This document shows positions 59,301 to 64,000 of a DNA stretch of 64,000 nt, one piece after another. Below the pieces are notes generated by a model. That model was not told the origin of the DNA, searched no databases, and saw nothing but the letters and a program-made list of their open reading frames with translations. Within the stretch, counting starts at the first letter, position 1. Each line of letters begins with the position of its first letter. The position numbers were made by a program, and so were the translations under genes. Source of the DNA: Phorcus lineatus (lineage: Eukaryota > Mollusca > Gastropoda > Trochida > Trochidae); the NCBI GenBank assembly GCA_921293015.1, contig OV121094.1, positions 8,236,764 to 8,300,763 of the forward strand, given 5' to 3'.

Positions 59301-61997
59301 TTTATCTCGCAGGTATGTCGTAACGTAGGATATAGTCGTCGCCCTGTCCGTCCATATTCAGCTTGTTCCGGAGCAGAACTCCAAAACCGTTTATGTGATC
59401 TTTCTAAAACTTTGCATGTCCATTACTCATCTAACTGAGTGACGGCTTTTGATATTTTCAGATTTAAGGGAAAACATCGTTTCAGTTTCCATAGAATAGA
59501 GTAGAAATTATACTCTATAGGAATAGCTTCATTTCTGGAGCTGAACTAAATAACTCCCCGATATGTCTAAATCTCTATACTGAATATAGTCAATGGTTTT
59601 ATTGGAATTTTATTTTAAGATAACAAAGATGCCTGTTAAGAATTCTTGGGGACCGTTTGGATATGTCGTCTGATGACTCTTGTTGAAGATTCTTTCAAAT
59701 ATTGTGAATTTTATATTCTATAAATTTTTAACCAATTGAAGCTGTTGACTGCGGGCCGCCGCCAACCTTGCTCAATGGGAACGTCACAGCATCTGCAACG
59801 ACCTTCACATTCCTCGCCAGGTACACGTGTAATAAAGGTTATCAGATACAAGGTCATGGGGTCATCAAGTGTCAGGGAAACGGAACATGGTCAGAACTGG
59901 AAGCAACATGTAAGTTTATATAATATCGGCCAAGACATGACACATGGCCAGAGTTAATCTGTTAACGCTTTTAGTCACAAGCCTAACTGTTACTGATGGA
60001 CATACCGACAATGATAGAACAAAATTGAGAATGATTAAATGATCTGCAAAGTGATGTAAATAACTCTTAACAATATGACTGGATAGGAAAAGTTTTGCTA
60101 TCTTTGGTAGTTGTTTTTTACCGTTTCTAAAGACCTCCGAGGCTGAATAAGATGCTATTGCGTCACCTTGCCCAACATTCAGCATGGAGAGCCTGAAGTT
60201 TTAGAATTGTCGTAGTAAAATGTCCAAATTGCTTCCTTCGAAATTGTCATGAAGAGGTCGTATATGTGAAGGGTCAATGACCCGTTGTCAAGCAGCCCTT
60301 CTACAACTCTTTTATTTCATCTTATAATTCCAGGCTCCCAAATAACGTCCCCGACTACATCTCCAACCACATCTGCAACTACCATGGCTCCGGATGATTT
60401 TGGATTTGTTGTTGCATTGAATGATGGCCAACTTTATAGTACATATGTCTTGAACAAAACTGGAGGAGTAACATTTCAAGGGAAACTGCCAGGTTTTGGT
60501 GTGATGTATGCTTGTCGTCAAGAGGGAAGGGTATACATCGGATCAATTCCGATGGTCTCCTACACTCTTAAATTGGACAATCCGATTACCTACGATGGAA
60601 CCAAATCGTTCCGTGAGTGCAATTTTCTTCACTTGCCTTAATATACACGTCCTCACTAAATTAAGAAATGCTATCGCATTGTTACTATTGATATGCGTTT
60701 CAGATTTATTCTTCAATTAAGCTTTAAAACTTGCAGATTAATACAGCATGAAAATAATTACACAATGTAGTACTAGCACATATTGACTAGATGTACGTTC
60801 TAGAAAAGATTTTAATATTGGTATGGGGCGGGATAACCGCTGGTTGGCACGTTTGGCTTCGGATCAAGATCCGTAGTTCGAATCCCGCCAGGGGCTCGGC
60901 AACTTTGTCTGCAGCAGAGAGCTGTTCTGCACGCAGTAAGGTTAGGGTGCAATGCTACACTGAATTTCAGTGCAGTACCACCCATGGTTCGCTAGCTCCA
61001 GCCGATGCTCGCAGGTTTCACCGCAATGACGAACATATTAACTTAAACATATATAAATAATTATATATAAATTTACATATACATGTATATTTTAATTTAT
61101 ATATATTCATAGATTAATATCAACATAACAATGGCTTTGGTTTGTTAAAGATTCCTTTTCCTAGTGGCTGTGTATCCTAGAAATTATCCTCTCTGTATGA
61201 TGAAGGCTCGGCCATCTAAATTTTTAACGACCTTCTACTCTAGAAACTTTGATGCCACAATGATTGTTTTTGAAAAATTCACGATCGATGACTTATAGAC
61301 AAAACGAATCTTTCTCAAGAAACTTTGCTTAAATTTGTTGCAGCACATATTTTCTCAATATCGGGTAACCCAAAGAAAAAGCAGTTGTATGTGTCGGCAT
61401 ATAGAAAAATCGTCCAGATGGGGTATGATGGGAGCAACCAGAAGACGATAACCACGGATAGCAAATATGATCATTTCTATGGCATGCTCTACACAGAAAG
61501 GTAAATGTTTGCTTTCATGAATTATACTGCTCACACCAAAGCAAAATGTAACGTTTGGAACACTTCAATGTTTAATTTGCATGAATTTTGGCGGGGGCTG
61601 ATTGTGTTAAAAAGATAAATGATTTCATCGAAGGTTTAGTATCCAGGAGCTTTCCCTGCCAACATTGTCTGGATATTGGGCTACCTAGAGATAAATTTAG
61701 CTTAAAATTATCCTCGTTGCTTAATTTCTTGAGAGCTATATATGGTTATTGTACTCGGTTTGTTTAAACTTTCTTAGTTTTTGGGTACAGCTTTACGGAA
61801 GCCATCATTGCAATGCTTATCGGCTCCATATGGTGACCTTTGATTTCGGGGGGGTTAGTTTGAGATTCATGTGCATAAATGGTACTTGGCGCGTATCAAT
61901 GCAAATCAAATATTGCAACAAAATAATACTCAACCAAATAAACTTACCAGATTTTAACCAAAATGATGCGTTAAGGGGGCAACAGTACGGTGTTTGA
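47370..61997 (+). CDS. Modular extracellular protein: EGF-like, ShKT, Sushi, Thr/Ser-rich, propeller-like
   Basis: I infer one gene from eight collinear plus-strand segments with consensus splice sites and matching phases: 47,370-47,373, 48,274-48,342, 57,803-57,916, 58,279-58,356, 59,742-59,909, 60,334-60,612, 61,344-61,500 and 61,778-61,997. All junctions are phase 1 except the last (phase 2), typical of exon-shuffled extracellular proteins. Together they give about 380 residues: cysteine-rich EGF-like segment, ShKT domain, acidic spacer, Sushi/CCP domain, mucin-like linker and a region resembling a YWTD/LDLR-B propeller. Such proteins are usually secreted or cell-surface; recognition or adhesion is likely, and immune function is possible through the Sushi module. 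No signal peptide is visible in the proposed first exon. The 5' end and the last exon are the least certain parts; additional exons in the 9.5-kb intron cannot be excluded. Confidence 0.55.
48274..48342 (+). CDS. Exon: EGF-like cysteine segment
   Basis: The acceptor TTTGTTTGCAG and donor TATG|GTAAGT enclose 69 bases reading TCEKTCTPPLVLYTKTCVC then LPKY. The pattern C-X3-C-X11-C-X-C followed, across the splice, by VLPGC matches half EGF-like modules seen next to ShKT domains in mollusc secreted proteins. Entry and exit are both phase 1. Confidence 0.65.
48668..48990 (+). repeat. Interspersed repeat family R, copy
   Basis: AAAGGGACATAGGATGTTGTTGG, GATGGTGTTATTTGATAGAGTAGTACTGG, TTGTTTCTGAAAATTAACATC, GGTTCAATATAGTGACAATAAA and GATTTGTGATCGAAAACCAGACAG follow the family order. 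This is one of the best-preserved copies. Confidence 0.7.
49054..49250 (+). pseudogene. mariner transposase C-terminal relic
   Basis: On the plus strand the frame from about 49,068 reads LKSALLERHFWDDEDVKTAT, EAW, a stop, then RGNPKTFTRGIKALKR. This is the end of mariner transposases (LK..L.G..F..D.DV..A...W...Q...FY..GI..L..RW.KC). One internal stop and a frame change show it is inactive. Nothing of the catalytic core or the inverted repeats is recognisable, so only the 3' part survives. The minus-strand open frame over the same bases is a shadow. Confidence 0.75.
49260..51600. other. Intron sequence without recognised exons
   Basis: This part of the large intron shows no clear exon. A minus-strand segment at about 49,930-50,080 reads MSDNESKVVIRQALASSVF before a stop and could be a decayed coding piece, but no family is evident. 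Confidence 0.35.
51641..52142 (-). CDS. BANF1-like: BAF-like protein (barrier-to-autointegration factor family), two exons
   Basis: BAF is a small dimeric DNA-binding protein of the nuclear envelope that bridges double-stranded DNA, binds LEM-domain proteins and also restrains foreign cytosolic DNA. Exon 1 (52,142-51,999) encodes 48 residues and ends GAG|GTAAAG; exon 2 (51,778-51,641, after GTTTCAG) encodes 45 and ends FL-stop, a phase-0 junction. Total is 93 residues against 89 for human BAF. Matching segments are KKHIDF (human QKHRDF), MKGKPVTKVTGIA (MGEKPVGSLAGIG, the helix-hairpin-helix), YGQYL (LGQFL), FRSWLIET (FREWLKDT) and EEWSQRFL (REWCDAFL). The start has a strong context, ACCATGG, directly after AACAG, a possible 5' UTR splice acceptor. 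Identity is modest, so this is a diverged paralogue. It lies antisense inside the intron of the modular gene, next to a Harbinger relic. Confidence 0.8.
52660..53330 (+). pseudogene. PIF/Harbinger transposase (HARBI1-like), inactivated
   Basis: The frame at 52,663-53,004 reads LPIDLQHMVSRTMYWLASIS and EYRTIGNVFGV, matching the helix-turn-helix region of HARBI1-type transposases (LA.L.RLA....YRTIA..FGVS..TV). After a stop, the sequence continues FPTGELQNVI and, from about 53,115, FEQQ, a stop, GFPNCGGAIVGTHIPILAPF and NRKGWYSLIRQATC, then YKYIITDVSV. The catalytic GAIDGTH motif reads GAIVGTH, so the first Asp is lost, and several stops interrupt the frame. It is therefore dead. A convergent minus-strand partner may lie at 53,660-54,210, as in complete Harbinger elements. 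Confidence 0.85.
53660..54230 (-). pseudogene. Possible second Harbinger gene, decayed
   Basis: Minus-strand frames here (54,211-54,029, rich in Lys, Glu and Gln with LTSAKMKNQETKMGKEKL; and 53,855-53,661) have the charged, coiled-coil-like composition of the DNA-binding partner protein of Harbinger elements. They read toward the transposase relic. A GCAGACGCTCTTCACGTCTC-type direct duplication at about 53,890-53,935 lies between them. I do not recognise a Myb/SANT motif, so the assignment is by position and composition only. Confidence 0.3.
54457..54616. mobile_element. Small MITE, 160 bp
   Basis: CTTACAGGAGTAAACA at the left is matched in inverted form by TGTTTACTCCCTGTAAG at the right, with one extra base. 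Internal copies of ACAGGAG and ACTCCTGTAAA add further pairing. No coding sequence is present. Confidence 0.6.
54740..54925 (+). promoter_or_regulatory. Paired AAAGGTCAAGGTC motifs
   Basis: GAGGTCAAAGGTCAAGGTCG near 54,745-54,770 and GATCAAAGGTCAAGGTCCCG near 54,880-54,905 each contain overlapping DR1 (AGGTCAAAGGTCA-like) and TCAAGGTC extended half-site motifs used by nuclear receptors of the ERR/NR5A type. They sit deep in an intron; they may be regulatory or part of a repeat unit. Confidence 0.25.
55000..57160. other. Intron sequence without recognised exons
   Basis: No exon is recognised. A run of about 15 C lies at 57,000-57,014. Confidence 0.35.
57165..57480 (+). repeat. Interspersed repeat family R, copy
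   Basis: AAGGGCCACAGTACGTTGTTGG, AGTCAAATGTGCCAAACATCA, TAGTGTTATTTCATCAAGAAGTGG, TTGTTTCCAAAAATTAGCATC, GTTCAGTATAGTGACAATAAAA and GATTTGTGATCGAAAACCGGACAG follow the family order closely. Confidence 0.7.
57803..57916 (+). CDS. Exon: ShKT domain
   Basis: The exon reads LPGCSKTDPPECARVIKAGF then CNTFAYMVACANGCKWC. Six cysteines after the Gly fit the ShKT signature C...D...C......G.C..........C..(S)C..C, a fold found in sea-anemone potassium-channel toxins and as an add-on module in many secreted animal enzymes and lectins. Splice sites are GTGAAG| (weak pyrimidine tract) and TGTG|GTACGT, both phase 1. The Lys-Tyr toxin dyad is not obvious, so a structural module is more likely than a channel blocker. 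Confidence 0.8.
58279..58356 (+). CDS. Exon: acidic/aromatic spacer
   Basis: After GTTTTTCAG the frame reads DKDYVAPPSDEWVHFFKPD then KTETDLF, ending TTCG|GTACGT (phase 1 in and out). It contains no cysteine and matches no domain I know. It would link the ShKT and Sushi modules. Confidence 0.6.
58532..58758 (+). mobile_element. tRNA-derived SINE, copy 6
   Basis: In plus orientation: GCACGTTTGGCTTCGGATCAGG, a degenerate B-box (GGACTTCAAATCTC), body phrases ACTGCTACACTGAAATGCAG and CCACCCATGGTTAGCT, and the tail GTGATATAAGTGAAATGATATTTAAAGGCG. The 5' part of the tRNA head is missing. Confidence 0.8.
58932..59236. mobile_element. MITE with about 45-bp inverted ends
   Basis: TCTGCTTAATCAGCGTATATGAATCCGCCCTCACTCC at the left matches GGAGGGAGAGCGGATTCATATACGCTG...CAGGA at the right as an inverted repeat with few mismatches. 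The 305-bp block lies in an intron between the spacer and Sushi exons and has no coding frame. Confidence 0.8.
59742..59909 (+). CDS. Exon: Sushi (CCP) domain
   Basis: One exon holds one complete Sushi module: VDCGPPPTLLNGNVTAS, FTFLARYTCNKGYQIQGHG, VIKCQGNGTWSELEAT, with the fourth Cys made across the next junction. The order DCG.PP...NG.......Y.C..GY.. G.....C...G.W.....C is textbook. Sushi modules mediate protein binding in complement factors, selectins and invertebrate immune proteins. The exon is phase 1 at both ends (ATTGAAG| ... ACAT|GTAAGT). Confidence 0.95.
60334..60612 (+). CDS. Exon: Thr/Ser-rich linker plus start of propeller-like region
   Basis: After AATTCCAG the exon completes the last Sushi Cys and reads SQITSPTTSPTTSATTMAP, a mucin-like linker likely to be O-glycosylated. 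It continues DDFGFVVALNDGQLYSTYVL and GFGVMYACRQEGRVYIG, alternating short hydrophobic strands and turns like blades of a beta-propeller. It ends TTCC|GTGAGT. The fold assignment is inference from pattern and from the next exon. Confidence 0.8.
60823..61027 (+). mobile_element. tRNA-derived SINE, copy 7
   Basis: In plus orientation it opens GGGGCGGGATAACCGCTGG, then GGCTTCGGATCAAGATCCG, a B-box-like AGTTCGAATCCC and the body GGGGCTCGGCAACTTTGTCTG. It stops after TTCACCGCAATG, so the tail is missing. The 89-residue open frame over it is repeat-derived. Confidence 0.85.
61344..61500 (+). CDS. Exon: YWTD/LDLR-B-like propeller segment
   Basis: After TTTGTTGCAG the exon reads HIFSISGNPKKKQLYVSAY, RKIVQMGYDGSNQKTITTD, SKYDHFYGMLYTE and ends AAAG|GTAAAT (phase 2). 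The string R.I....DGSN....T.. followed by G.LY resembles YWTD repeats (I.R...DGS...). Confidence 0.7.
61778..61997 (+). CDS. Candidate last exon of the modular gene
   Basis: A good acceptor (TTTAAACTTTCTTAG) is followed, in the phase 2 required by the preceding exon, by 72 open codons ending with TGA at 61,995-61,997. It reads FWVQLYGSHHCNAYRLHMV, TFDFGGVSLRFMCINGTW and later NLPDFNQNDALRGQQYGV. Phase compatibility supports it, but similarity to a propeller is weak and a chance frame is possible. Confidence 0.4.
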
Positions 61998-61999
61998 GA

Positions 62000-62597
62000 T
62001 GAATTAATCTCATAAAAACAAATGTTTATCATTTCAAGAAAATGAATTTTTTAAAGTGAAAAGCAGTTTATAACGAACATATCATGATTGGTAAAGCTAT
62101 GCAAATCGATTTATTTACCTAAAAAAATAAAAGGTGTTCTCACTAAAATGGCCACCAGTGGCTTTTGGTTGAGGGGAAAACTTTCTCAATTCTCAACGAC
62201 GACATATATACCCTCATGGCTGTAAATTGCACCAGTCTGTATCACTGGCAAATATAAACCTTGCTGCCAACTAGTAAAATTTCGTGTTTTGAGTGCAGTT
62301 CGGCGAAAAGTTGCAATTCTCATATGATTTCTCATTGGAGTTTTGCGATAGCCTCGGCGACAACCACGGAAAAGTACGGGGGATGCGACTAGGCCTGTCT
62401 TAGCAAGTCATTTGGGCTGGGGTAAGCATAGGCCATGTGTTGGAATATACTATACTCGGATAAATGGGTTGAGTAATGAGATGTTCACCCTCTGGAGGTA
62501 ATACGTTTGGCATAAAACTAATGTTGATTGGGGAAATTTATAAGAGGAAAAATTCATATCGTGCTATTGCCCCTCTATATTATATACTTGTGTGAGG

Positions 62598-62631
<34 letters not shown>

Positions 62632-63500
62632 CTTTTGCCTTTTAGAAATAACCTCAATAAGTATCTTACCCCTTACGGTGTATTACTGAACTGACGTCTA
62701 GATAAGTTCCATACTTTCGTATGATAGCTGATCTTAAAATATGATAAATCCATCTCGTTTTTCTTATCTTGCCATTACTTGTTCATTTAAGTTGAACATA
62801 TTTGTCAAATAGTATGATATATCAATTTGTATGTAAAAGCTGTCCAAAAAGAAGTATAAAGTGAAAAAAAAAATGAATACATTTATTTCAATTAAAGGTA
62901 TTTTATACACCAACATTTTAAAAGTTGCGTACGGCACTCATGTAAATTTTCATATTGACCTCTCCAAACTTTACAACTTACTATATCGATGTTAAACGAG
63001 TGTGGTCTTGCATATTGTGGTGTCTAATAACATACGCATCATGCCGGATATCGTATTAACTTTGTAAGGAGGCAAACTATATTACACAATACATTGTTAC
63101 ATATTGACACGAATATTATTTCTTTCCGAAATTAATTAATATGCACAATATTAAATTTTGATACCCGCTGCTGTTAATTAGCGGGTATCGAATGTATGAA
63201 TATCAACTTCAATTTGAGAATACCCACTTGATTTTTAATGTAGTTGGTATCAAGCGACTTTTAACAATATTATCTGGAGCTCTGAATTAATGTTCAAATC
63301 ACAGTAGACAGAACTTCACGACCAGAGGACACCATTATTAACTTTGTATGGACTCAATCCGTCCGTCTACGATGTAAAGCGCTATAAAAGTGATACACTT
63401 TTTTAAGGATTATGAGAGACTAGATTTAAAAGATATAAAAACATGTGGCTCGTAGTGTTTTAAAGAATAGGGTAGGTTTCAAATTTCGCTTAACGATTTC
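62000..63500. other. Non-coding DNA with a poly-G tract
   Basis: No exon is recognised. A run of 28 G lies at 62,601-62,628, just after GAGGGGA, and is likely to be unstable and prone to sequencing error. Confidence 0.5.
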
Positions 63501-63519
63501 ATGCTCATTGGTATTCTTT

Positions 63520-64000
63520 AAATCGAATATTATTATTATTTTTTTTTTTTTTTTTTTTTTTCCAGTAGGTATTTTTTATTTCATCTTTTTCAGAAAACTT
63601 CATTTTAATATCAATAAGTGAATGGTCCGTCCTATACCCAACATTAATAGAAGAGTGGCAAATGAATGAATACAAATTTTGAGATACAAGAAAGAAATCA
63701 AGTCTTGCTTGTCTGACAGGAGTAGGACGCCTCCATGTATAGCCATGAACTTGTGGATTGTGATCCCTCCAAACATCTACAAGGTCAAGATCACCTATCA
63801 TATCAATCACTTTCTTTCTAGCATTAGGGTTGTTGATATGCTTATAGTTACAAGTATCCAATGACTGCTGTAGACATAAATTAAAATCACCTGCTAGAAT
63901 ATAATGAGAGTTTCCAAACACTTTGATCTTTTCCATGATCATATCATAAAAATCAGGGTCATCTGCATAAGGACCATACAAATTGACTAAAGTTATTTTT
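63520..64000 (-). mobile_element. Non-LTR retrotransposon (LINE), endonuclease part, runs off the window
   Basis: The minus-strand frame reads FGNSHYILAGDFNLCLQQSL, NPNARKKVIDMI, DLVDVWRDHNPQVHGYTWRR, QARLDFFLVSQNLY and GYRTDHSLIDIKM. GDFN, the RLDFFLVS block and the (S/T)DH motif define the apurinic-like endonuclease domain of LINEs; the WR..NP....YTWRR style suggests an L1/Tx1-like or related clade. The element begins beyond position 64,000. At about 63,565 it changes abruptly to a long poly-A (minus strand) and then AATAATAAT. The reverse transcriptase is absent, so this copy is cut short at its 3' side and is not autonomous. Confidence 0.9.

Noticed and set aside
6792-61060. Recurring predicted peptides containing NPARGSATLSAVENCS in several frames (for example 6,792-6,980, 18,677-18,877, 28,547-28,780, 60,791-61,060)
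   Set aside because: They are all translations of the tRNA-derived SINE and do not form a protein family.

Overview
This looks like nuclear DNA of an invertebrate animal, probably a lophotrochozoan and most likely a mollusc. It is AT-rich, intron-dominated and full of short interspersed repeats. No bacterial-style gene packing, CRISPR array or operon is seen. The mollusc call rests on three things: a repeated tRNA-headed SINE whose tail resembles elements I recall from gastropod genomes, GAGTGAGTGAGTTATTGTTTA-type repeat ends, and an expansion of secreted cysteine-rich peptides. The exact species cannot be read from the sequence.

Layout. (1) 1-33.2 kb has almost no recognisable exons. It is probably the long first intron of the agrin gene, whose first coding exon (signal peptide plus NtA domain, minus strand, 33,369-33,831) closes this part. 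The stretch holds tandem satellites (150 bp, 99 bp, about 110-125 bp units), five SINE copies, foldback MITEs, a 5S-rRNA-like fragment and a 3.6-kb element (13.4-17.0 kb) carrying a decayed SAP-domain gene and a convergent unknown exon. (2) 33.9-36.8 kb is intergenic. (3) 36.9-46.6 kb is a tandemly duplicated cluster of small secreted peptides with a beta-defensin-like six-cysteine pattern. There is one complete sense gene, two further sense mature-peptide exons, two complete antisense genes, and a hidden, unrelated-looking exon of the same length (164 nt). One antisense intron contains a later Tc1 insertion. (4) 47.3-62.0 kb is the exon series of a modular extracellular protein on the plus strand: EGF-like half module, ShKT, acidic spacer, Sushi/CCP, Thr/Ser-rich linker and a probable beta-propeller. 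Its exons are almost all phase 1. Its 9.5-kb intron holds a mariner relic, a nested antisense two-exon BAF (barrier-to-autointegration factor)-like gene and a dead PIF/Harbinger transposon. (5) 63.5-64.0 kb is the endonuclease part of a non-LTR retrotransposon running off the window.

The most novel item is the peptide cluster. All mature exons share a phase-1 intron and nearly constant length, and the uninterrupted ones end in Gly-Lys-stop, an amidation-type ending. The three sense copies are almost identical in the exon, yet their flanks have diverged and most of the exon changes alter the protein. Signal-peptide exons are fewer than mature exons. This suggests an immune or toxin-like peptide locus evolving by duplication, conversion and perhaps alternative terminal exons. 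Exon structures are inferred from splice consensus, reading frame and homology recognition only. No search or transcript was available.
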